11,102 nucleotides of DNA, taken from positions 1-11,102 of the forward strand of contig DATHBT010000012.1 in NCBI GenBank assembly GCA_035295985.1. Direction: 5' to 3'. The stretch's first letter is position 1; each line of letters opens with the position of its first letter. The stretch comes from JAIVGV01 sp035295985. Lineage in GTDB: Bacteria > Acidobacteriota > Blastocatellia > Pyrinomonadales > Pyrinomonadaceae. A model generated the notes under the pieces. That model was not told where the DNA came from and did not search any database. It was given only the letters and a program-made list of their open reading frames with translations. Below, piece by piece: positions 1-6,574 of this stretch. The position numbers and the translations under genes were made by a program.

Positions 1-1592
1 GCGCCGCGCTTGACGCCCTGCTCGTAGCCCTCGATGAAGGCGGAGACTTCGCGTGGCGGCGCGCCATTCAGCCCCACGACGAAGACCTTGGGTCTCTCGT
101 AGAGCCGCGTCCCCAGACTGAAGAAGAGCACTCGCAAGCCATCCGGTGCCCAGCGCGGGTTATAGCCGAAAGATGAGATTTTCTGCTGCTGGCCGCCGAA
201 CGGGGCGGGGACGACGAAAAGCCCGCCGCCGTCGCGCTCCGACCTGAACACGATGCGGTTACCGTCTGGCGACCAGTCCGGCTGCCACTCGTGCTGCTCC
301 GAGCTGGTGATTCGGATGGCGTCACCGCCCTGCGCCGATTGCACCCACACGTCGAAGTTGCCGCTGCGGTCTGAACTGTAGGCTATATAGCGCCCGTCGG
401 GCGACCACGACGGGTTGTCCTGTAACCCCGGCTCGAAGGTCAGCCGACGCAGCGGCCGCGTCGGCGGCTGTACGGCGCGCCTCGGCCACAGCAGCGCGGC
501 TGCACCCACGGCGGAGGCGAACAGCAGCAGCGCGAAGACCACCGCGAGCGAAACCTTCCTGTGACGCTGTATGGTGTTGACGATGTACTCGGCGCTAGAC
601 ACCGGGTAGGCGGACTGCGCGCCCGAGGCCCGCGCCCTCCCGTCGCCCGACGCGCGGAGGTTGCCGGAGTCGGTGCTGCGTCCGCCCAACGACCCGGCCG
701 ATGCGGCGTATTCAACGTCTTCCGCCGCGTTGAGACGCTGCCTGAGCCGGCGCAGGTCGGTCTGTAGCTCGCGCGCCGACCCGTAGCGCTCGTCGCGCTC
801 CTTGGTCAGCGTTTTGAGCACGATCCACTCCGCCGCCTCCGGCACTTCGCGCGCGAAACGCGCGAGGGGTTGCGGCGGCTGGTTGAGGATGGAGGCGATA
901 ACGTCACTGCTCGTCTCGCCCTCGAAAGGGGGGCGGCCCGCCAGCATCTCGTAGAGCACGACGCCGAGGCTCCACACGTCACTGCGCGTGTCCACTGCGA
1001 GGCCGCGCGCCTGCTCCGGCGACATGTAGGCGACGGTCCCGCGCAGCACGCCCGGCTCGGAATAGATGAGCGAGACCGTTGAGTTACTATTGTCGCCCTC
1101 GGGTGGCCGCGCCTCCGGCAGCTTCGCCAGCCCGAAGTCGAGGACTTTCACATAGCCCTCACGCGCGATCATGATGTTCTCGGGCTTGATGTCGCGGTGG
1201 ATGACGCCAGCGGCGTGCGCCGACGCCAGCGCGTCCGCGACCTGTGTGGCGATGTCCACCGCCTCGAGCAGCCCGAAGGGCGAGCGCCACAGACGCTCGC
1301 GCAGCGTCTCGCCGTCTACGTACTCCAGCGCGATGAAACTGACGCCGTCGTCCTCTTCAATCTCGTAGATGTGTGCGACGTTCGGGTGGTTGAGCGCCGA
1401 GGCGGCGCGCGCCTCCTGCGCGAAGCGGTGTGTGTTGCGCAGGTCAGAAGAGAGATGAGGGGGGAGAATCTTGAGCGCAACCTTCCGCCCGAGCCTTGGG
1501 TCCTGTGCTAGATAGACTTCGCCCATGCCGCCCTTACCGAGGGGCTTCAGGATGACGTAGCGTCCGAGTTGAGTCCCGTCAGCGTAGGGCAT
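1..1592 (-). CDS. Ser/Thr protein kinase with TM segment and PD40/TolB-like propeller (3' end outside window)
   Basis: This is a Hanks-type kinase that phosphorylates Ser/Thr on unknown targets. About 530 residues are visible and the frame is still open at base 1, so the C-terminus is missing. Visible motifs are the glycine loop GKGGMGEVY (residues 19-27), VALKIL with catalytic Lys41, the helix-C Glu in RFAQEA, HRDIKPEN with catalytic Asp134, DFGLAK with Asp152, and GTVAYMSPEQARG in the activation segment. A Ser/Gly/Ala-rich linker (about 285-345) leads to one hydrophobic segment (about 346-368). The extracytoplasmic part then shows PSWSPDG, DWSPDG and RWAPDG, the hallmark of PD40/TolB-type beta-propeller blades. 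This architecture is common in Acidobacteriota. The ATG at 1592 places the glycine loop at the usual distance from the N-terminus. All catalytic residues are present, so it should be active. The propeller is probably a sensor or scaffold, which is inference. Confidence 0.95.
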   Translation of the reverse strand, partial: MPYADGTQLGRYVILKPLGKGGMGEVYLAQDPRLGRKVALKILPPHLSSDLRNTHRFAQEARAASALNHPNVAHIYEIEEDDGVSFIALEYVDGETLRERLWRSPFGLLEAVDIATQVADALASAHAAGVIHRDIKPENIMIAREGYVKVLDFGLAKLPEARPPEGDNSNSTVSLIYSEPGVLRGTVAYMSPEQARGLAVDTRSDVWSLGVVLYEMLAGRPPFEGETSSDVIASILNQPPQPLARFAREVPEAAEWIVLKTLTKERDERYGSARELQTDLRRLRQRLNAAEDVEYAASAGSLGGRSTDSGNLRASGDGRARASGAQSAYPVSSAEYIVNTIQRHRKVSLAVVFALLLFASAVGAAALLWPRRAVQPPTRPLRRLTFEPGLQDNPSWSPDGRYIAYSSDRSGNFDVWVQSAQGGDAIRITSSEQHEWQPDWSPDGNRIVFRSERDGGGLFVVPAPFGGQQQKISSFGYNPRWAPDGLRVLFFSLGTRLYERPKVFVVGLNGAPPREVSAFIEGYEQGVKRG

Positions 1593-1642
1593 GGGGCAAG
1601 GCGTCCAGACCGTTAAGGGACGTGGGAGGCAGGGCTTACTCT

Positions 1643-1648
1643 ATTATA
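1643..1648 (-). promoter_or_regulatory. Candidate -10 element upstream of the kinase
   Basis: On the minus strand this reads TATAAT, a perfect sigma-70 -10 match, about 50 bases before the kinase ATG and in a small AT-rich patch. A TTGACT lies at 1660-1665, but the spacer is only 11 bases, too short for a normal -35. Only the -10 is proposed. Confidence 0.35.
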
Positions 1649-1715
1649 TGCGGGTGAAAAGTCAAGGGAGGGAGCCGCGCGGCGTCGGCGGTAAAGATGG
1701 AGGCCCTGAGTGCGG

Positions 1716-2558
1716 CTAGAGACTTGGCCTGCGGTAGAAGTCGTGCGCCTCGTGGAGCTGCGCTACTATCTCGCCGAGGACTGATCGGCGCGGGACTTTG
1801 GGTGCCGAAACCCAGACCTGCCGCGCGCGCGCGGCGTCCATGTAGTCATACTTACGCCATAGAGGGTCAGCGTAGCAGTAATGAATCATGTCGCGCTTGA
1901 GCGCGCGGCGCGGCCAGAAGTTGTAGTCGTTGAAAGCGGTCAGCTTCACGGGCAGCCCGAGCCTGATGGCCGCGAGACCGAAGGCGTACATGCTTATCTC
2001 CCAAAGCTCTGGGCGGAACGCATCAACGGCCTCCATCCACGTCTCGGCCATTAGCCGCAGCGACGCGCGCGGGATGACGTGGGGCACGCCGAAGCTCAGC
2101 CCGCCTTTGCGCGCGTCGAGGTCCTTCTGGCTGACGCCGAACGCAAGCGCCGCGCGCCTGACGGCCGGCTGGTCGTAATCCATGTAGGGGTAGTAGTCGC
2201 CTGACAGCGTGCGCGGGAAGCGCGGGCGGCGCACGAAGAGCATATCCGGATCGCAGAGGACGATGAACTCTTCGCCGTCGCACACCTCCTCGGCGTGCAT
2301 CAGCGTGCCCGGTGCGTTGCGCGGGGCGTAGTCCCAGCCGCAGGCGGTGACGCGGTAGTTGGGTGCCGAGCGGACGAGGCCGCCAGCGCGCACGATGTCG
2401 CGGAAGTCGTCGTGCCAGTCCGCGTCGTGCTCGTGGACGACAAAGGCCGGGGCCGTCTTCAGGCGCGTGACGCAGGAGTAGTGAAACAGCTTGCACTGCC
2501 ACGCCATGTAGGGCGTGTTCTCCGCGGAGACGACGATGCGGTATCGGCTCATCGGCAT
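1716..2558 (-). CDS. Glycosyltransferase resembling hydroxyproline O-arabinosyltransferases (HPAT-like)
   Basis: A 280-residue protein with no signal peptide or membrane segment. It opens with a beta strand and an aromatic pair (YRIVVSAEN, then MAWQ), has a DxD-type metal/nucleotide-sugar motif DPDM at residues 103-106 (plant HPATs have DADM), then WEISMYAFGLAA at 186-197 and a late IHY at 225-227. The order and character of these blocks recall plant hydroxyproline O-arabinosyltransferases (GT95) and related peptidyl-serine galactosyltransferases, which add sugar to Pro-rich extensin-like repeats. The match was judged by eye. It begins 18 bases after the stop of the 2OG oxygenase gene, with GGGAG upstream; a second ATG two codons in (2552) is also possible. 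Downstream of a prolyl-hydroxylase-like gene, glycosylation of hydroxyproline is the natural reading. Donor sugar and acceptor are unproven; a generic GT-A transferase is the alternative. Confidence 0.72.
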   Translation of the reverse strand: MPMSRYRIVVSAENTPYMAWQCKLFHYSCVTRLKTAPAFVVHEHDADWHDDFRDIVRAGGLVRSAPNYRVTACGWDYAPRNAPGTLMHAEEVCDGEEFIVLCDPDMLFVRRPRFPRTLSGDYYPYMDYDQPAVRRAALAFGVSQKDLDARKGGLSFGVPHVIPRASLRLMAETWMEAVDAFRPELWEISMYAFGLAAIRLGLPVKLTAFNDYNFWPRRALKRDMIHYCYADPLWRKYDYMDAARARQVWVSAPKVPRRSVLGEIVAQLHEAHDFYRRPSL

Positions 2559-2576
2559 GGCGCGCTCCCGGCGGGA

Positions 2577-3185
2577 TCAGAGCCAACTGACGGGTGCCAG
2601 CCCCGTCAGCCACGAGACGACGACGTACTTCTCGCCCGCCGTGACCGGCTCCGCGCCGTGGAGGTACGAGGAGGGGAAGATAATGGCCTTGCCCGCGCGC
2701 GGCTCGACGGCGTGGCCGAGATGCAGGAAGGAGGTCTGTCCGCCGCCGAAGTCGTCGTTGAGGTAGCAGAGCACCGTGAAGTAACGATAGTCTTCCTCCG
2801 GCGTCGTGTCGGTGTGCGGGAGGTAGAAGTCACCGGGCGAGTAGCGGACGAAATGTGTGGAGGCGTGCCGCGTCAGACTCGTCCCCCAGAAGTTGTTGGT
2901 GAGCGGCTTGACGACCCCGTCCATCAGCGCGTCGAACTCGCGCTCGAACTGAGAGCGCCGACCCGGAGCCAGCGCGCTGGCCGAGCGGTCTTCGGGCGCC
3001 TCCACCACGCCGTAGCCGCCGTCCGGCTCTTCAACCCCGACGGGCGCAAACTCCCACCCCCGCGCCTTTCTCACGCGCGCGAGCAGGTCGCGGGCAGCGC
3101 GCGCCCCGAAGAGCTGAAGCGAGAGGACGCCCCGCACCTCTTCGACGTACACGGCCTCGCGGACGCCCGAACCGTTCCTCGACAT
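2577..3185 (-). CDS. Prolyl 4-hydroxylase-like Fe(II)/2-oxoglutarate dioxygenase
   Basis: A 202-residue single-domain dioxygenase expected to hydroxylate a side chain, most likely proline, using O2, Fe(II) and 2-oxoglutarate. The iron triad is visible: HTD at residues 124-126 (His124, Asp126) and His176 in YLHGAEPV. The 2-oxoglutarate-binding base is Lys186 in GEKYVVVSW, ten residues after the distal His. Prolyl 4-hydroxylases have the same spacing and Lys, whereas many other families use Arg. FTVLCYLNDDFGGGQTSF is the typical P4H core strand pair. I chose the ATG at 3185, with AGGGG ten bases upstream; an in-frame ATG at 3230 would add a basic 15-residue extension. No export signal is seen. 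It lies between the KPPQ-repeat gene (81-base gap) and the HPAT-like glycosyltransferase (18-base gap), so the KPP repeats are the obvious candidate substrate. Confidence 0.88.
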   Translation of the reverse strand: MSRNGSGVREAVYVEEVRGVLSLQLFGARAARDLLARVRKARGWEFAPVGVEEPDGGYGVVEAPEDRSASALAPGRRSQFEREFDALMDGVVKPLTNNFWGTSLTRHASTHFVRYSPGDFYLPHTDTTPEEDYRYFTVLCYLNDDFGGGQTSFLHLGHAVEPRAGKAIIFPSSYLHGAEPVTAGEKYVVVSWLTGLAPVSWL

Positions 3186-3266
3186 AAGACATACACCCCT
3201 CGACCGACGGCGTTGCCGAGTTGTGCACAAGGCGGGAAAGGTGCTCCCCGGCCATGGCTCAACTCT

Positions 3267-3746
3267 TCAGCTCTTTCGCTTCTTCGTCGTCTTGACGCTG
3301 CTCTTCTTGGTCGGCCTCTGGGGAGGCTTCACACCGCTCCTCTTAGCCGGCGTCTGTGGCGGTTTGACGCTGCTCTTCTTGGGGTGCCGTGGTGGCTTGT
3401 TCGCCCTCTCACCGGGCTTCTGCGGCGGCTTCGTCGGCATCTGCGGCGGCTTCGCAGGGTCTTGGGGCGGTTTCGTCGTCGGGTCCTGCGGGGGCTTCGT
3501 GATTCCCTGTGGGGGCTTTACGGTGCTCCCGCTGCTCCTGGGTCTCTTCCCGGCGGCCTGCATCCCGTTCATTAGCTCGTCGGGGACGGCCAGGATTAGA
3601 TTGCTAATGAGCCGGTCGTCGGCGACCACCTTGTGCTCGCGGAGGAGTTTCGAGAGGTCGGCGAGGAACTCCAACTGTAACCGGCCGTTCAACTGGAAGG
3701 CCTGCCTGAGCGCTGCGGCCTCGCGTATCAGCGACGTGCCATTCAT
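3267..3746 (-). CDS. Small protein with helical N-terminus and KPPQ-repeat tail; putative modification substrate
   Basis: A 159-residue protein of no family I recognise. Residues 1-62 look helical and amphipathic (AALRQAFQLNGRLQLEFLADL, then a second segment ending AVPDELMNG), like a small folded or leader-type domain. From residue 67 the protein is disordered and rich in Lys, Pro, Gln, Ser and Thr, with KPPQ at 77, 84, 92, 99, 106, 128 and 140 and KPPR at 117. There is no signal peptide, hydrophobic segment or Cys. AAAGGAG (3754-3760) lies 7 bases from the ATG, the best ribosome site in the unit, suggesting high expression. Its neighbours are a protein-glutaminase-like, a prolyl-hydroxylase-like and an HPAT-like enzyme, which match the Gln and Pro-Pro content of the tail, so I infer it is their substrate. 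The basic tail also resembles histone-H1-like or AlgP-like nucleic-acid-binding tails, the main alternative. Confidence 0.85.
   Translation of the reverse strand: MNGTSLIREAAALRQAFQLNGRLQLEFLADLSKLLREHKVVADDRLISNLILAVPDELMNGMQAAGKRPRSSGSTVKPPQGITKPPQDPTTKPPQDPAKPPQMPTKPPQKPGERANKPPRHPKKSSVKPPQTPAKRSGVKPPQRPTKKSSVKTTKKRKS
3318..3518 (-). repeat. Coding repeat array: seven KPPQ and one KPPR unit
   Basis: This encodes residues 77-143 of the small repeat protein. The first five units recur every 7-8 residues (77, 84, 92, 99, 106) with links such as DPT or MPT. The last three recur every 11-12 residues (117, 128, 140) with Lys/Ser-rich links such as KKSSV. A further Pro often follows two residues after the Gln (PPQDP, PPQMP, PPQKP, PPQTP, PPQRP). 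The DNA copies have diverged, so selection appears to act on the protein motif. Confidence 0.9.
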
Positions 3747-3808
3747 GTTCTATCTCCTTTAAGTGCGTTCTGGTAAAGCGTCAGGGCGTCCGGCCGCCGA
3801 GCAACGTC

Positions 3809-4924
3809 CTACAGTGACGGTCGCGGGAGCCTGAGAAGGTTGCCGTGGTATCTGTGCTTATCCAACTCCTGCTCGGTCAAGTCGAACCCGTCGTCGGTCT
3901 CTTCGACGCCCTCCGGGGAGCGGAACCAGACCCGCGGGGATGAGAATATATGCCTCGCGCCGGTGTCACCGTGATGCCGAATCCACCTCGCGACCGACTT
4001 CGGGGTGCGGAACTGCGCCGGGTCCATGACCATGAGCGAAGTCGAGCTGTCATCCTGTGTGACGGAGACGACGGGCGCGACGTGGTAGAGCCACGGCGAG
4101 ACCACGGACGGGTTCTCCTCGTGGACGCCGCCGAGGGTGTAGTGGGCGAGGGGGTAGTTTGACTGGGTGGCGGTGTAGTGTCTGCCGTAGAGCCAGATTT
4201 TCCCGCTCCGGACGCTGTGCCGCCGCAACAACTCGCACATCTCGTGCGCGCGTGAAGCGCAGCAATCCTTGATGTAGCTGAAAGCGATGTGCGGGCGCGT
4301 CGCGAGGAAGTCGAACTCCCTAAAGGCGTCACCGATGCCGATGGAGAAGGGCGAGAGGTCCAAGGTGAGATTCTTGTCCGCCGGGGCGTCGAGTTCGGCC
4401 ACCGCCCCGTTCGGAACGACCCCGCTGGGGTCTGGTTCGTCGGCCGGGCTTACGTCAACAATCTCGTCGTTGTATGGGTTGACAGTGACTAGAACCTTTT
4501 CATTACTCCGGTGCGCGGCTTCGAGCTTACTCAGCAGGTCGCCGAAGTGCGGGTGTGCCGGGTTGAGGTAGCGCGGCGACGGCGTCGGGGGCAGAGTCAC
4601 CAACAGCCTACCATCCGCCGTGTCCCGGCTGATGCCGGCGACGCGGCGCGCGCTCGGCGCGTAGACTTCTTTGACGGAACCCTCGTCGTCCTCAACGTAG
4701 ACGGGGCGGCCGGACTCGCGGCGCGACCTGAGGAACGTGAGCCACGCGTTGAACCGCGGGTCTAGCCTGTTGATGGAGTAAACCGTCCCGTCATTAAGCT
4801 CGAAGTTGACGCCGCCCAGCCCGCCCGTCGCGTCCAGAAACCTCTCGGCCGGCGACGCCCCTTCGGCGTTGGCGTCCTCGTCCACGCGTACGACCTTGCC
4901 TAACTTGCCTTTAACCTCACCCAT
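3809..4924 (-). CDS. Protein-glutaminase-like deamidase with duplicated N-terminal module
   Basis: A 371-residue protein expected to convert side-chain Gln in proteins to Glu with release of ammonia. The C-terminal half matches the protein-glutaminase fold known from Chryseobacterium. Cys222 lies in DCCASRAHEM (the family has DGCxARAH), His281 in YHVAPVV and Asp301 in VMDPAQF. The His-to-Asp gap of 20 equals the Cys156/His197/Asp217 triad of the known enzyme; the Cys-to-His gap is 59 instead of 41, so there is an insertion near 247-270. Residues 40-92 and 107-161 look like two diverged copies of one module (P-x-F, a leucine-rich helix, then PVYV or KVLV and a strand ending in Ala). Unlike secreted protein glutaminases it has no signal peptide or recognisable pro-region. 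It is first in the unit, 62 bases before the KPPQ gene, with GAGGTG six bases before the ATG. The Gln residues of that protein are the likely target. Confidence 0.82.
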   Translation of the reverse strand: MGEVKGKLGKVVRVDEDANAEGASPAERFLDATGGLGGVNFELNDGTVYSINRLDPRFNAWLTFLRSRRESGRPVYVEDDEGSVKEVYAPSARRVAGISRDTADGRLLVTLPPTPSPRYLNPAHPHFGDLLSKLEAAHRSNEKVLVTVNPYNDEIVDVSPADEPDPSGVVPNGAVAELDAPADKNLTLDLSPFSIGIGDAFREFDFLATRPHIAFSYIKDCCASRAHEMCELLRRHSVRSGKIWLYGRHYTATQSNYPLAHYTLGGVHEENPSVVSPWLYHVAPVVSVTQDDSSTSLMVMDPAQFRTPKSVARWIRHHGDTGARHIFSSPRVWFRSPEGVEETDDGFDLTEQELDKHRYHGNLLRLPRPSL

Positions 4925-5128
4925 GTCTCACACCTCGGAGAAAGAATGACGGACGACCCCGCCGCGGCCCGTTCGTCAGGTGGTCGAACGCCCGCGCGCT
5001 TCTTGCACGGGGCGCTACAGTCGGCGGCGTCCGTGCGCAGCGCAAAAACGGTGCCAGCAAAACAGACACACTGGCTTGATGCTCATTGTCGGGGTGAACG
5101 CGAGCGCCGAAGCTCTTGAAGCCGCACA

Positions 5129-5157
5129 AGGGTAAAGACGCCGCCCCAATCTGTCAA
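5129..5157 (-). promoter_or_regulatory. Candidate sigma-70-type promoter for the modification unit
   Basis: On the minus strand, a perfect -35 TTGACA (5152-5157) is followed by a 17-base spacer and TACCCT (5129-5134), which keeps the first, second and last bases of the -10 consensus. Transcription would start near 5122, leaving a leader of about 200 bases before the glutaminase ATG at 4924. The -35 is strong and the -10 weak, which would suit a regulated promoter. Confidence 0.4.
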
Positions 5158-5215
5158 CAGGAGTTTGGCGGCACGCGCCGCACCGCGCGCCAGCCGAATC
5201 AGCACGCGGCTCGGC

Positions 5216-5252
5216 CTATCAGTAACGATTGCCGAGCAATCAATTTTGATAG
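5216..5252. promoter_or_regulatory. Nested dyad, candidate operator
   Basis: Two concentric inverted repeats share one centre at 5234. The outer arms are CTATCA (5216-5221) and TGATAG (5247-5252). The inner arms are GATTGC (5227-5232) and GCAATC (5236-5241) around CGA. The five-base segments between inner and outer arms are equal on both sides. A further short palindrome ATCAA-TT-TTGAT overlaps the right half (5239-5250). It lies about 60 bases upstream of the candidate minus-strand -35, in an AT-rich island between divergent genes, so a dimeric regulator site is plausible. Confidence 0.35.
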
Positions 5253-5558
5253 CCGCCGCCCCGACCGCCCCGCCACCCCGCACGTAGCGTCCTGCGTCGC
5301 CCCGTGCAAAACAGGTCTGGAGGGAGGCGCGCGCCACATTCGCGCGGTCTGGCACATCAATCGCCTTAGTGAGCGGCGCAGCCTTTCATGGACGACGCTG
5401 CCGACGGCTTCGGGGTCATTACCCGCACCTTCAATCGCCAGCAAGATCGTTGGGACGGGCCGCGAGGCTCAGCTTCGGCTTCCGGCCCGCGTTCTGAGGG
5501 TGGCGCACGCGGTGGAGCCCCGGCCAATGTCGAAACAAATCACTAGAGGAAACAGCAC

Positions 5559-6521
5559 ATGTTGCCTAAACGCGTCGGCTTACCCTACCCCCCCGAGACT
5601 GAAGCCCTGATGGCTATCGAGAGCGTGACGCTCGACGGCGACAGCGTCAGCGCCCGCGCCGCGCTCACACAGCTCATGCGCGAGCGCGAGGAGCAACTCC
5701 ACCGGCTCGAACTCCTTGAGGCGCAACTCAGCCTGCGCGCCTCCGAGTCCATCTGTGGCCTGAGCGACGACATGCAGGATGTCGAGCTGTACGATGGTGC
5801 GCTCGGCGTGAGCGTTGACTTCGTGCGCCACTTCTCGCCACCCGTCGGCCAGTTGCAGTGGGGCGCCAACCTGAAGGACATCTTCAAGGGGCCGGGCGAC
5901 TCGCCCGGCAACGTCAGCAGCGTGCGCTGGGGTTCCGGCTCGCTCATTGGCCACGACCTCTACCTCACCGCGGGGCACTGCTTCGACCAGACCGGCGGCG
6001 GCTGGGTGCGCCCGAAAAGGAACGGCGTCACTATCCCCGAGAGCGAGATTGCGACGCTGATGCACGTCAACTTCAACTTCCAAGTGGACGGCGCGACGAA
6101 GAATCTCCGCGAGGAAGATCGCTATCCGGTCATTCGGCTGCTGGAGTTCCGTGCCGGCCAGCTCGACTACGCCATCGTCCAGCTCGACAGGAACGAGAAG
6201 GGCGAGGTGGCGGGCGAGAAGTACGGCACGATGACGGTGGCGAGCGGCGACCTCACGGCCGAAGGCTCGACCCTCTGCGTCATTCAACACCCGAACGGCA
6301 AGCCCAAAATGGTCGAGGCCGGCCCGCTCAAGAGCAATTTGGGCGGGAGAATTAGTTACGACAGCGTGGATACACTGGGCGGCTCGTCCGGCTCCGCCAT
6401 CCTGAACGGCGTCACGGGCGAACTCGTGGGCGTTCACACCAACGGCGGCTGTACGGCCGTCAGCGGATTCAACTATGGAGTGTCCATCGGTGCCATCCGC
6501 AAATTCTCAAGCATCCTTTAG
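5559..6521 (+). CDS. V8-like (S1B) serine endopeptidase, probably Glu-specific, without signal peptide
   Basis: A 320-residue chymotrypsin-fold protease. The triad is His140 in LTAGHCF, Asp203 in LDYAIVQL and Ser277 in GGSSGSA. IQHPNGKPK, shortly before the serine, is typical of the V8/glutamyl endopeptidase group. Thr272 lies five residues before the serine and His293 (GVHTNGG) sixteen after. These match Thr164 and His184 of staphylococcal V8 (Ser169), which bind the P1 glutamate, so cleavage after Glu is likely. V8 also uses the free N-terminus of the mature chain, implying activation by processing. Residues 1-65 form a charged extension with a probable coiled coil (MREREEQLHRLELLEAQL) and no export signal. 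AGAGGA eight bases upstream supports the ATG at 5559. It is divergent from the glutaminase unit; a role in cutting deamidated protein is speculative. Confidence 0.88.
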   Translation: MLPKRVGLPYPPETEALMAIESVTLDGDSVSARAALTQLMREREEQLHRLELLEAQLSLRASESICGLSDDMQDVELYDGALGVSVDFVRHFSPPVGQLQWGANLKDIFKGPGDSPGNVSSVRWGSGSLIGHDLYLTAGHCFDQTGGGWVRPKRNGVTIPESEIATLMHVNFNFQVDGATKNLREEDRYPVIRLLEFRAGQLDYAIVQLDRNEKGEVAGEKYGTMTVASGDLTAEGSTLCVIQHPNGKPKMVEAGPLKSNLGGRISYDSVDTLGGSSGSAILNGVTGELVGVHTNGGCTAVSGFNYGVSIGAIRKFSSIL

Positions 6522-6544
6522 CCCCCTACGGGGCCACTTGACCC

Positions 6545-6560
6545 CTCGCCGTGAGGCGAG
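6545..6560 (+). terminator. Short hairpin between protease and exported protein gene
   Basis: CTCGCC-GTGA-GGCGAG forms a 6-bp stem followed by TTT, just before the AGGAG ribosome site (6564-6568) of the next gene. A smaller GCCCC/GGGGC stem lies at 6521-6534. These could slow or partly stop transcription, or mask the ribosome site. The T run is too short for a confident terminator. Confidence 0.3.
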
Positions 6561-6574
6561 TTTAGGAGCGAAAC

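Larger units (their letters stand above)
4925..5558. other. Divergent intergenic region, no convincing gene
   Basis: About 630 bases separate the minus-strand modification unit from the plus-strand serine protease. Open frames here are short, arginine/proline-rich, lack ribosome sites and look like chance products of GC-rich DNA. What I can support is a candidate minus-strand promoter at 5129-5157, a nested dyad at 5216-5252 in a local AT-rich patch, and AGAGGA (5545-5550), the ribosome site of the protease gene. I found no clear sigma-70 promoter for the plus strand. Confidence 0.6.

Noticed and set aside
1643..1665. A full sigma-70 promoter from TTGACT plus TATAAT upstream of the kinase
   Set aside because: The spacer is only 11 bases. 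I kept the -10 element alone at low confidence.
3318..3518. The repeat block as a CRISPR array or tandem DNA repeat
   Set aside because: The units are short, unequal and diverged at DNA level but conserved as protein (KPPQ), so it is a coding repeat.
2295..3575. A 426-codon open frame on the plus strand across the glycosyltransferase, oxygenase and KPPQ genes
   Set aside because: It is antisense to three genes with catalytic motifs and ribosome sites, and its product is arginine-rich without recognisable domains. It is a by-product of high GC content.
3223..3762. A 179-codon plus-strand frame with GGF-type repeats opposite the KPPQ gene
   Set aside because: The repeats are the complement of the KPPQ codons. 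The minus strand has the strong AAAGGAG site and fits the operon; the plus frame has neither.
5116..5610. A 164-codon plus-strand frame in the divergent region running into the protease gene
   Set aside because: It has no ribosome site, an amino-acid mix typical of random GC-rich DNA, and overlaps the well-supported start of the protease in another frame.
5580..6437. A 285-codon minus-strand frame opposite the serine protease
   Set aside because: The plus strand carries the complete protease triad; the opposite frame has no motif and no start signal.
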